Source: a virus | Reading direction: 5' to 3' (one strand) | Length of the DNA: 38,295 nt | IMG/VR virus record: IMGVR_UViG_3300023174_009222 | Span: 1-38,295 of that record | Shown here: positions 31,510 to 38,295 of the stretch, in pieces | How positions within the stretch are numbered: the first letter of the stretch is position 1 | Layout of the letters: each line of letters starts with the position of its first letter | Position numbers and translations under genes: made by a program | Notes under the pieces: model-generated | Database searches by the model: none | The model's input: the letters and a program-made list of their open reading frames with translations, nothing else | What the model was told of the DNA's origin: nothing

Positions 31510-32466
31510 TTATCCTTTTAATGTTTTGTCATTTAATTTTTTTAAAAGCTTGCCTTTTAAATCAAACTTTGTTAAATTCAAAGTAATATTATCCATTTCA
31601 GATAAATCTTTTTTATCAGTTTCATGCCAAAGATTTATCCAAACATTTTTATGATAAGCAGATAATTTTTCTGCTATTTTTTCTTGTCCTTCTCTACCAT
31701 AAGAATCATTGTCTAATATTACTGCTATTTTATGAAATTTTCTATTGATAATTTTTTTTAATTGTCCGTCAGAAAGATTTTTACCAAAAATTGAAACACC
31801 ATTTGGCCACATTCTTACTGCATCAAATATACCTTCAAACAGATAAACAGTTTCACCAACATTTTCTAAATTCCATATGGGATCCACGCCATGTGAGACA
31901 CTGTTTATCCATCGTAAAGGATGATTATCAATAGCTCTTTTTGCATAAAAAACCAATTCACTTTTTTCATAGACTGGAAAAATAACTCTGTTTTCTTTTT
32001 CAGAAAAGAAGATGTTACTTTTTTCAATCATCTCATTTGAAAATTTTCTTTTTATTAAATAATCATAATATGGATTATTATTTAAAATTATTTTTTTATA
32101 CTCTTCAGAGAAAAACAATTTGTTGTTTTCTTTCTCTGGTTTTTCTTGATGTTGTTCTTCTGCTAAAAAAGTATTGGAGAAATTTTTTATTTCTTCTTTT
32201 GTCATGAAGTTTTTAAAAAGAAATATTATTGCTTCTCTGTTTGATTCGAATGACTCAAGTATTTTAACGAAGGTAATAAAATTTCCTTTTGTGCCAGATT
32301 TGAAGCAATTAAAGACAGGAGGGTTTTTTTTCCAATTTATACCACATTTAAATTTCGAGTCACCAGTAAAAGGAGAACAAATATAAAATTCTCCACGTTC
32401 TTCTTTAGTTTTATAATCAATGCCTTTACTTAGAAGATATTTCTCAATAATATCTTTAGTAATCAT
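31510..32466 (-). CDS. DNA primase, DnaG/T4 gp61-like
   Basis: 318 residues (T4 gp61: 342). N-terminal zinc-finger-like part: C30, C41 and C54 (FNCFKSG), then GNFITFVKIL; the fourth ligand expected two residues after C54 is Ser. A TOPRIM fold follows: YLFEGIFDAVRM with E211 and VILDNDSYGREG with D252 and D254. The middle, RKFSNEMIEKSNIFF and VIFPVY, is typical of primase cores. It makes RNA primers on the lagging strand with the gp41-like helicase. AAGGAAGAAAA precedes the ATG, and the gene is 9 bases after the 77-aa gene. Confidence 0.88.
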   Translation of the reverse strand: MITKDIIEKYLLSKGIDYKTKEERGEFYICSPFTGDSKFKCGINWKKNPPVFNCFKSGTKGNFITFVKILESFESNREAIIFLFKNFMTKEEIKNFSNTFLAEEQHQEKPEKENNKLFFSEEYKKIILNNNPYYDYLIKRKFSNEMIEKSNIFFSEKENRVIFPVYEKSELVFYAKRAIDNHPLRWINSVSHGVDPIWNLENVGETVYLFEGIFDAVRMWPNGVSIFGKNLSDGQLKKIINRKFHKIAVILDNDSYGREGQEKIAEKLSAYHKNVWINLWHETDKKDLSEMDNITLNLTKFDLKGKLLKKLNDKTLKG

Positions 32467-32475
32467 TTTTCTTCC

Positions 32476-32709
32476 TTATTTTTTTTCTTTTTTTATTTTT
32501 AATAACTCTTTTTCTTCTATCTCTAAATCCAATATGGTTTCATTTAGCATATTTAAACTTTCAATAATTTGATCTGTTTTTATTTCCAATAAGTTATCTT
32601 TATCGTCATATTCTTGTGAAAGTTCAAATTTAAAAATTAAACCATTTTTTTCTAGTGAAACAGAAGAAGATATTGTTTTCTTTTTTTTCTTTTTAAAGAA
32701 ACTAAACAT
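32476..32709 (-). CDS. Unknown small protein, 77 aa
   Basis: Starts MFSFFKKKKKKTISSS, then an acidic/helical C-terminal half that could form a coiled coil (IIESLNMLNETILDLEIEEKELL split by charges). It overlaps the sigma-factor stop by 8 bases and precedes the primase. No function was recognised. Confidence 0.55.
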   Translation of the reverse strand: MFSFFKKKKKKTISSSVSLEKNGLIFKFELSQEYDDKDNLLEIKTDQIIESLNMLNETILDLEIEEKELLKIKKEKK

Positions 32710-33337
32710 TTTGGTTTATTTCCATTTTTTTCATTTTTGGCATATAAACATTATAGAGATAATGCTTATAGGTATGAATATTATTAAAACCAGCTTGTTT
32801 AAAAATTTCATTACGTTTTTTGCCTTGCTTTTGAAGAACATAAATCATTCGATCTCTATCTGAAAGTTTTAATAGTTTTCTTTCTTCATCAATTTTTTGA
32901 ATAACATCTTCTTGAAAATCTCCATTTTTGTTGTTCCATTCTGTTTCAACATATTCATTTACTTCGTTGTTGCTTGACTCATTCATTTTTCTGTTAAAAT
33001 TTTCTATACTTTGAATAAAACCAACTTTTTTAGAAAGTTTATCATTTTTCATTGATAACTGAAGCATTTCATTATAGAGAACTTTATGAGCAAAAGTTGA
33101 AAATGTTATTCCTCTTGTTGAATCCCATGCGGGCACTGCTTTGTTCCAAAGAGCTATTAATCCAACTTGGATTAAATCTTCCATGAAATCCATATCATTC
33201 ATGGTGCCTCTTTTCATTAAAATTTTATGTGCTATTTTTTGAACATATTTAATATTTTTGTTTGCAAAAAAATTAAATTCTCTTTGATCCGCTTTTAATC
33301 TGTCAATATACTCTGCATTTACTTTTGTTAAATTCAT
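32702..33337 (-). CDS. Sigma-70-family-like transcription factor, 211 aa
   Basis: Region 2: residues about 30-105 with YVQKIAHKIL, MEDLIQVGLIALWNKAVPAW (52-71) and STRGITFSTFAHKVLYNEML (73-92), the classic D-L-I-Q-x-G ... F-x-T-F-A pattern. The C-terminal part (about 160-205, LSDRDRMIYVLQKQGKKRNE, then a helix ending in YMPKMKK) resembles a region-4 helix-turn-helix. A middle acidic linker replaces region 3. It would bind host RNA polymerase core and redirect it to phage promoters. It is better preserved than the gp55-like protein at 27260-27928. SD GAGGAAAAAG precedes ATG 33337; a 22-bp palindrome lies 30 bases upstream of the start. Confidence 0.8.
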   Translation of the reverse strand: MNLTKVNAEYIDRLKADQREFNFFANKNIKYVQKIAHKILMKRGTMNDMDFMEDLIQVGLIALWNKAVPAWDSTRGITFSTFAHKVLYNEMLQLSMKNDKLSKKVGFIQSIENFNRKMNESSNNEVNEYVETEWNNKNGDFQEDVIQKIDEERKLLKLSDRDRMIYVLQKQGKKRNEIFKQAGFNNIHTYKHYLYNVYMPKMKKMEINQNV

Positions 33338-33366
33338 CTTTTTCCTCTTAATTATTATTTTTAAAT

Positions 33367-33388
33367 TGGTTTAATAATTATTAAACCA
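33367..33388. promoter_or_regulatory. 22-bp perfect palindrome before the sigma-like gene
   Basis: TGGTTTAATAA joined to its reverse complement, in the 87-base gap between the 110-aa gene and the sigma-like gene (33338-33424). No clear U-tract follows on the minus strand, so it could be an operator for a dimeric regulator or an RNA hairpin. On the plus strand a T-run begins 13 bases beyond it (ACTGACTTTTTT). Confidence 0.5.
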
Positions 33389-33424
33389 TATTAACTGACT
33401 TTTTTGAACACGTAAAAAAATCTT

Positions 33425-33757
33425 CTAAATTTCTAAAAACCAATTCTCCAAATTGGTGATTCCCTCAGCAGACATTCTAACATTGTCATTTATTAAATCC
33501 TCAATTTTTATTTTAAAAATCTCAATTTCAATTTCATTATCTATGAAATCAATAAATTTTTTCTTATCTTCATCTTTCTCAAAATCTAAATCTTTTTTTA
33601 ATTCATCAACAGTTACCAATTGTTCGTTGATGATGTTGATGTTTTGCTTAAAAAGAAATGAATTTTTAATACTCATTTTTTCGCTAAAAAGTTCATTTAG
33701 ATCATTTCTAGCTAATAGAATTTTTTTCAATGGTACCATTATTTTTGTCTTTTGCAT
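33425..33757 (-). CDS. Unknown small protein, 110 aa
   Basis: Acidic C-terminal two thirds, basic N-terminus (MQKTKIMVPLKKILLAR), all helical in composition. A final segment, MSAEGITNLENWFLEI, has an ordered look. AAGGAAAAAA precedes ATG 33757. It lies between dNMP kinase and the sigma-like gene. No family was recognised. Confidence 0.55.
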   Translation of the reverse strand: MQKTKIMVPLKKILLARNDLNELFSEKMSIKNSFLFKQNINIINEQLVTVDELKKDLDFEKDEDKKKFIDFIDNEIEIEIFKIKIEDLINDNVRMSAEGITNLENWFLEI

Positions 33758-33766
33758 TTTTTTTCC

Positions 33767-34282
33767 TTAATATAAATTAGTAATATCTTCAAGATGTTTT
33801 ATATTTTTATCATATAATTCAACTGCTATTTTTTCAGATTGAGATTCTCTATCTAAATAAAATTTTTCGCTTTCATATCTAGTAAAGTAAACCTTTCCAT
33901 TAAAATATTGAACACATTTAAATTCCATCACAAATCTAACGTCTGACACAACAAATTTTTTATGGCCTCTACTCATTAAAGTATATATTTTTTTATACCA
34001 TCTATTTGTCCAATAATCTTCACCATGTAATTTTTTCATGGCTTCACCATAATTTTTAATTAAATCTCTGCCAGTGAAACTGTCATTTATTTGCATTTTT
34101 TTAAATTTTTCATACTCTTCATGATTAGATGGTTTCCATTTTAAAGAGTCATACAAATCACTCAATAAAGCGTCTGCAAAATTAACTTTTACATATTTTT
34201 CATTTTCTATAAGTTTATTTGCTTCATAATCTTTTCCACTACCTATGGGACCACAATATCCAATTACGTTAAATTTACTCAA
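33767..34282 (-). CDS. Deoxynucleoside monophosphate kinase, T4 gp1-like (TTG start)
   Basis: 171 residues (T4 gp1: 241). The P-loop is GPIGSGKD (11-18), followed by VNFADALLSDLYDSL, then SFTGRDLIKNYGEAMKKL (68-85), the gp1-type signature region, and VVSDVRFVMEF, a Walker B-like strand. It phosphorylates dNMPs to dNDPs for phage DNA synthesis and in T4 also accepts the modified dHMCMP. The start codon is TTG at 34282 with GAGG 8 bases upstream; the frame is open further up but offers no ATG there. It is shorter than T4 gp1, so substrate range may differ. Confidence 0.85.
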   Translation of the reverse strand: MSKFNVIGYCGPIGSGKDYEANKLIENEKYVKVNFADALLSDLYDSLKWKPSNHEEYEKFKKMQINDSFTGRDLIKNYGEAMKKLHGEDYWTNRWYKKIYTLMSRGHKKFVVSDVRFVMEFKCVQYFNGKVYFTRYESEKFYLDRESQSEKIAVELYDKNIKHLEDITNLY

Positions 34283-34312
34283 TTCTCTATCCTCATGATT
34301 TTTCGTTAAAAT

Positions 34313-34345
34313 AAGATCTCAACATATTATATACGATGAGATCTT
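34313..34345 (-). terminator. Inverted repeat after the 252-aa gene, possible terminator
   Basis: AAGATCTCA and TGAGATCTT, 9 bp with a 15-base loop, in the 85-base gap 34283-34367. On the minus strand it is followed by ATTTTAACG, a weak U-tract. It would end the upstream transcript before the dNMP kinase. Confidence 0.35.
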
Positions 34346-34367
34346 TAAATGTTTAATTTGCTTTTAA

Positions 34368-35126
34368 TTATTCTACGGGTGTTTCTTCTGTGGTTTCAGA
34401 AGGTTGTTCTGTTGGTGTTGAAACTGCAATTGCTGTGGTTTGAGAGCCTTTGTCTCTTAAAGGTCCACCTTCTACCCATGAATTACATGTTCTTTTTGCA
34501 TGACATTTAAAATCAAGAAATTCGCAATAGCCTCTATTTTCTTTGTCGGCGTCCCAAATATCATTTTCGTCAATTTTTTTATCTATGCCATTATCAAGAT
34601 TTTTAATCATTTCGCTTTTAATATTGAAAGCTGCACAAATACCACATAAATTTTGTTTTGCTAAATCTGCGGTTTGAACCATAAATTTTGTTTTCTTTTC
34701 TTCCCAAAAATCATCATTAGTTTCATCTATTTTTTCTGGACCATAAGAGAATTCATCAATAGCTTTTTGTCTATTTTCGATATTTACACTTTGATCTTTT
34801 GCGGCTATTGGTCCATTGCCTGTTGCTTCTTCATCTTCTTCATCTTTTTCATAATCAGAATCCTCATTTGAATCAGAGTCATCGTTTTCTTCTGTTTCAG
34901 AGGAAGTATTTTGTGAGTCTGAATCATTGTCTAAATATTCATCTTCTGTTGAAGATGAATCTGTGCTTGTATCAGTTTCTTCTTCATTAATTAACGATTT
35001 GTATTTTTTCATATAACCAGAAAATGAAGATTCATATACTTCACGTTTTATTTTTTCTGTTTTTTTGTTTAACTCTTGTTTTTCTTTATCAAGAGCTTTT
35101 TTTAAATAATCTGAAAAACCACTCAT
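34368..35126 (-). CDS. Acidic protein with Cys-rich (HiPIP-like) C-terminal domain, 252 aa
   Basis: Starts MSGFSDYLKKAL with a second similar unit SSFSGYMKKYKSLINE at 33-48, then a long Ser/Asp/Glu linker (about 50-105). The C-terminal part has C161/C164 in CGICAAF, then GYCEFLDFKCHAKRTCNSW (C201, C208, C214). The C-x2-C ... G-Y-C ... C-x-x-W layout is like the high-potential-iron-sulfur-type domain found at the ends of assorted phage proteins. The iron binding is inferred. The gene follows the 95-aa gene by 3 bases. Its role is unknown. Confidence 0.6.
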   Translation of the reverse strand: MSGFSDYLKKALDKEKQELNKKTEKIKREVYESSFSGYMKKYKSLINEEETDTSTDSSSTEDEYLDNDSDSQNTSSETEENDDSDSNEDSDYEKDEEDEEATGNGPIAAKDQSVNIENRQKAIDEFSYGPEKIDETNDDFWEEKKTKFMVQTADLAKQNLCGICAAFNIKSEMIKNLDNGIDKKIDENDIWDADKENRGYCEFLDFKCHAKRTCNSWVEGGPLRDKGSQTTAIAVSTPTEQPSETTEETPVE

Positions 35127-35129
35127 CTT

Positions 35130-35417
35130 TTACACCTTCTCTATTTTTATGTTAATTTTTTTTAAAATTGATTCAGACATGGTATCCATTAGTTTTTCAT
35201 TTTTCATAAAATGATTTAACATTTTATCAACTACCTTATCAGCAATGATATCAATGCTTTGACTAATTTTATTTTCAATTTCTTTAACAGAAAACATTTC
35301 TTCTATTATTTCTTCTTGCTTAATATTTTCATTTATAATAGTTTCTTTTAATTCTTTATTTAAAACTTCTTTTTCTATTTTTTTTATTTTTAAATTTTCT
35401 TCTGATATTAATTTCAT
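35130..35417 (-). CDS. Unknown small helical protein, 95 aa
   Basis: Begins MKLISEENLKIKKIEKEVLN and is Glu/Lys/Ile-rich throughout, likely a coiled coil, with a C-terminal repeat-like part (MLNHFMKNEKLMDTMSESIL). The start overlaps the exonuclease stop (35414-35417). No family was recognised; a prohead or structural helper is one possibility. Confidence 0.5.
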   Translation of the reverse strand: MKLISEENLKIKKIEKEVLNKELKETIINENIKQEEIIEEMFSVKEIENKISQSIDIIADKVVDKMLNHFMKNEKLMDTMSESILKKINIKIEKV

Positions 35418-37342
35418 TTTTTTACACCTAATTGTTTTAATATTTCAACTATATGTTCTTTATCAACATCCATGTCGAATTTCTTTTTAATTTTATCAGC
35501 TAAATATTTAGCACCTTGTTTCATTTTTTTAGCTTTTAAATATTCTTCTTCTAAAGCAAAACCTTTTGTTTTTAATATATCATATAAATTTTCTATTTTT
35601 GGCAATCCATGACGACTTATATTTTGCAATTCTTTTTCTGAAATATTAACACCTCTATTATTCATTTCTTTTGTTAATTGATTCATTTGACCTTTTTTGT
35701 GTGCACTTACTATGTCATTCATCATTTTAAAATCTTTTTGTATTTGCAAATCAGCAATTAAATCTTTTCCATCTTTACCAGTTTCTGCTTTTGTTACTTT
35801 TATATCATCATTTTCTGGAAAATCTGGATTAAAACGATAAATTTGTTTTGGATTTTCTTTTTGGGTTTTATCTATTTCTGTATTTTTTGCCCAAAATGGG
35901 ACTGTGGTAATTCCAGCAGATTCTATTTTATCTTTTACTTTTTTATAAGCATGATGAAATTTAGTTCTGATAGCGAATTTAATTAAAACAGTCGGTATTT
36001 TGATAGAAGGAAAAGAAATGATAGTTTTATTTTTTTCATAATTTTCACTTATGCTTATTAAAATTGAAATTATCATTGGCATAGTAAAGTACATTTTTGT
36101 CGTATGGACAGTTACAAATACATCATTGACAGCAGTGTGCCAATCTTTATTGATACCTAATGGTGCTACTTGTCCAAGACTAGTAGTTCTAAAATTCGGA
36201 TCTTTTGTTTTTGGAATTTTAGTTAATAATATTAAAAGTTTTGAAACAAAGCCTTTTTCGCCTTTAGGAATATTTCTTTTTTTAGCATATACTTTTAATT
36301 CTTTTACCAACAAATCAATTTTATCTATATATTTTTTTTCGTTAAAAAGAGTTTTAAAGCCATTAAGAGTATCACTACTATTCATGCTATCAAAAAGAGA
36401 ATTAGCTTTGATCAATAAAAGTTGACTTTTAGCTAACATTTCAGGATTTTTATTATCCTTCTGCCAATATTTAACTGCGTCTTCAATAGAACCAATAACT
36501 ATGTCTTTATCAAAACTTAAATTATGAGCAATCATATAAACTTTATCAAATTTACTTTCTTGTCTTTCTATATAATTAAAGAATGCAGTTACCATTGCTA
36601 TTTCACTGTTGTGCATTCTAACTTCATACTCTTTGTTTGTCCAAAAATCAAAAAACTGTTTTTTGTCAGCTTTTGTCATTTCTCTTAAACCTTTTATTTT
36701 TAACATTTTAATAAGATCATAAGCATAAGGCTTATATATATCAGGCACTTCATTTTTAAAGATTTCAACATTAGGATTAAATTTTTCTTTTTCTGCAGCT
36801 TTTGCATACGCCAATTGAAGCTTTTCCATATCTTTATCAAAATCACTTGATTTTATTTTTTCTTTTAGTTTTTGCGTAAGTTTTAAAATAGAATTTGAAG
36901 CATTTAAATTAGCATCATCGACTTTAGAATGAAAAAAATCAACTCTATCGCCATCTTTACTTTCATTCATTGAATAGTCATATGTAATAGCTGCCATTTC
37001 ATAAATTTGATTTCTAATATTTTTTTCACTACTTTTTTTAATCAATCCAGTGGTCTCAGTATCAAAAACAATAATACCTATTTTTTTATCTTCCGCTTTT
37101 AATAAATTATTCAAAGTATTATAATTAATAATTGGTTTTCCAGTTTTAATATAATCAACCACAGAATCAATCGTAATAAACTTTTGCAATTGTCTGCTTA
37201 GTTTCATAAAGCCTTTAGATAAATCATCTCTCTCAATAGCTTTTATTTTATCAACACTCTCAACAATATTAAAGTATATTGTGTTTAGTTTAGAAACTCT
37301 TTTGTTTTGTCTACTATTTGCCATCTTTAGATATTTATTCAT
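35414..37342 (-). CDS. DEDDh (DnaQ-type) 3'-5' exonuclease, enlarged, 642 aa
   Basis: Exonuclease motifs are in order: FDTETTGL with D94/E96 (Exo I), IAHNLSFDKDI with D278 (Exo II), and WHTAVNDVFVT with H402 and D407 (Exo III, the DEDDh type). It would remove 3' nucleotides from DNA or RNA. It is much larger than DnaQ (about 240 aa): about 85 residues precede the fold, the Exo I-Exo II gap is widened by Lys-rich helical inserts, and about 230 residues follow, ending in a Lys-rich helical domain. No polymerase motif is fused. The N-terminus, MNKYLKMANSRQNKR, is basic. GGTGG precedes ATG 37342. Confidence 0.85.
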   Translation of the reverse strand: MNKYLKMANSRQNKRVSKLNTIYFNIVESVDKIKAIERDDLSKGFMKLSRQLQKFITIDSVVDYIKTGKPIINYNTLNNLLKAEDKKIGIIVFDTETTGLIKKSSEKNIRNQIYEMAAITYDYSMNESKDGDRVDFFHSKVDDANLNASNSILKLTQKLKEKIKSSDFDKDMEKLQLAYAKAAEKEKFNPNVEIFKNEVPDIYKPYAYDLIKMLKIKGLREMTKADKKQFFDFWTNKEYEVRMHNSEIAMVTAFFNYIERQESKFDKVYMIAHNLSFDKDIVIGSIEDAVKYWQKDNKNPEMLAKSQLLLIKANSLFDSMNSSDTLNGFKTLFNEKKYIDKIDLLVKELKVYAKKRNIPKGEKGFVSKLLILLTKIPKTKDPNFRTTSLGQVAPLGINKDWHTAVNDVFVTVHTTKMYFTMPMIISILISISENYEKNKTIISFPSIKIPTVLIKFAIRTKFHHAYKKVKDKIESAGITTVPFWAKNTEIDKTQKENPKQIYRFNPDFPENDDIKVTKAETGKDGKDLIADLQIQKDFKMMNDIVSAHKKGQMNQLTKEMNNRGVNISEKELQNISRHGLPKIENLYDILKTKGFALEEEYLKAKKMKQGAKYLADKIKKKFDMDVDKEHIVEILKQLGVKK

Positions 37343-37357
37343 TGATCCACCAAAAAC

Positions 37358-37384
37358 ATATTATTTTTAATATATTTTTGTCAA
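37358..37384 (-). promoter_or_regulatory. Possible sigma-70 promoter upstream of the exonuclease gene
   Basis: On the minus strand TTGACA (37384-37379) is followed by TAATAT (37363-37358) with 15 bases between, close to the consensus spacing of 17. It lies in the 38-base gap and overlaps the ThyX stop codon. With a spacing short by two and an AT-rich background, this is a weak call. It would suit early transcription by the host polymerase. Confidence 0.3.
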
Positions 37385-38295
37385 GTTATATTTTTCTCTA
37401 AAATTTTTCTATATTGAACAATATCTCCGCCAAGATTACCAGAAAATGGAAATAAATACCTTCTTTTCTCTTTCACAGACATTTCATATTGATAACTTTC
37501 TTTTGGCAACTCCAATACCATAATTGAATGAAGTTTATTCAATATTTGTCTCTCATAATGTTTTCTGCTAAAAATAATATGTTCACTTGGCGAAAAATGT
37601 TTTGAACTAATTAATCTATCATAAAGATTGATATCTTCCTCCAATGTGGATTTATTATCTGTCACATTACTGTCATAAGAAGTACGAGCACATCGGGCTA
37701 TACTTACTTTTAATAAATCTTCCATTTTATAATTGACAAAATCAATATCATCAACATATGGAAAGTGAACTTCGCGTCTATCTGGCTGACTCTGTTCTAT
37801 TTTATTTCTGATCACTGTAAACAGATCTCTTATTTCTTCTTGCGCATCCCGATGACATCTTAATAAAAACACATCCTCTATATCATGAAATGAAAAAGTC
37901 ATTAGATCTCTTACATAAGAGAAGGGTTCCAATATTCTGTTAACCTGTTCTTTGGCCAATGTCATTTCAGACCATTTACTAGCACACGAAGAGACATGTT
38001 TTATAAGTTGAAAATAATCATTAAAAATAACTTCTTTATCTTCATTACTTTCAAGATAACTGGAAGGACTCATGCCTTTTTCGTTTTTTCTGAGATTATT
38101 TGGAATAAATGTTACATAATCTTGAATGTATCTTTTTGTCGGAATTGCTCGACTACTGGCTACACTATGAGATATATTTCTGTGTCTCAAAACTTCGCCA
38201 TGAATGATACGTGGATAAAAAGTTTCCACAGTAATGTATCTATCGCCAGCGATCAATGAATCTTTAATTATTTTAACATTTATGCCATTAGTCAT
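37381..38295 (-). CDS. thyX: Flavin-dependent thymidylate synthase ThyX
   Basis: 304 residues to the window edge; the first codon is ATG at 38295, so the true start could be upstream. ThyX makes dTMP from dUMP using FAD, NADPH and methylenetetrahydrofolate. The family signature RHRx7S is present: R37-H38-R39 then S47, inside RHRNISHSVASSRAIP. The segments AKEQVNRILEPFSYV, RCHRDAQEEI and SPSEHIIFSRK are also typical of phage-type ThyX. It is longer than the 220-aa bacterial enzyme, as in other phage versions. It provides thymidine for the phage DNA pool and pairs with the dNMP kinase. Confidence 0.9.
   Translation of the reverse strand: MTNGINVKIIKDSLIAGDRYITVETFYPRIIHGEVLRHRNISHSVASSRAIPTKRYIQDYVTFIPNNLRKNEKGMSPSSYLESNEDKEVIFNDYFQLIKHVSSCASKWSEMTLAKEQVNRILEPFSYVRDLMTFSFHDIEDVFLLRCHRDAQEEIRDLFTVIRNKIEQSQPDRREVHFPYVDDIDFVNYKMEDLLKVSIARCARTSYDSNVTDNKSTLEEDINLYDRLISSKHFSPSEHIIFSRKHYERQILNKLHSIMVLELPKESYQYEMSVKEKRRYLFPFSGNLGGDIVQYRKILEKNIT

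Noticed and set aside
1-38295. tRNA genes, insertion sequences, integrase or attachment sites
   Set aside because: Gaps between genes are 140 bases or less and AT-rich; no tRNA T-loop pattern, transposase motif or terminal repeats were seen by eye.

Overview
The window looks like part of a large, very AT-rich, T4-like (myovirus-type) bacteriophage genome. The evidence is a near-complete T4-style head module on the minus strand (a gp17-like large terminase, gp20-like portal, gp21-like prohead protease, an acidic scaffold and the start of a gp23-like major capsid protein), next to T4-type replication and transcription genes (gp41-like helicase, DnaG/gp61-like primase, gp55-like sigma factor, gp1-like dNMP kinase) and two proteins resembling gp26/gp51 baseplate-hub factors. 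No host can be named from this sequence. The low GC suggests a low-GC bacterium.

Layout. 1-3782 (minus): major capsid protein (cut off by the window start), scaffold with 11-residue repeats, prohead protease, and a 420-aa head-region protein. 3783-22173: an approximately 18-kb block between the portal-side genes and the protease, where T4 has only small genes (67, 68). It mixes minus-strand genes with all five plus-strand genes of the window. It holds a DUF5824-like protein, a HAD nucleotidase, an unrecognised 1155-aa protein, a ferritin-like diiron enzyme, a secreted-type M23 peptidase, two membrane proteins, a possible DNA-base-modification protein, a 1409-aa membrane-spanning protein and several small unknown genes. 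22174-26729: an unknown gene, portal, large terminase and a candidate small terminase, with overlapping start and stop codons. 26731-29817: an unknown gene, a gp55-like sigma factor and two gp26/gp51-like genes. 29889-33337: helicase, SSB, primase, a small gene and a sigma-70-like factor. 33425-38295: a small gene, dNMP kinase, a Cys-rich acidic protein, a small gene, a DEDDh exonuclease and the thymidylate synthase ThyX.

How the parts fit. ThyX, dNMP kinase and possibly the HAD nucleotidase act on nucleotide pools. Helicase, primase, SSB and exonuclease serve replication. The sigma-like proteins would direct late transcription, and TATAAATA boxes like the T4 late promoter are seen upstream of two small genes. 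Head genes build the capsid, and terminase with portal packages DNA.

Most interesting signal: many unrelated proteins of the head region begin with a short N-terminus resembling the T4 capsid-targeting sequence (aromatic-rich, then [I/L/F/Y]-N-E or a similar Glu site). This suggests that the block between portal and protease encodes proteins carried inside the capsid and trimmed by the gp21-like protease. The caveat is that the helicase also carries such a motif by chance. Other points of note are a diiron enzyme unusual for a phage, two hairpins that bury a start codon or a Shine-Dalgarno site, and a terminase whose Walker A lacks the usual lysine.

No tRNA, rRNA, CRISPR array or insertion sequence was seen, and no gap above 300 bases lacks a gene.
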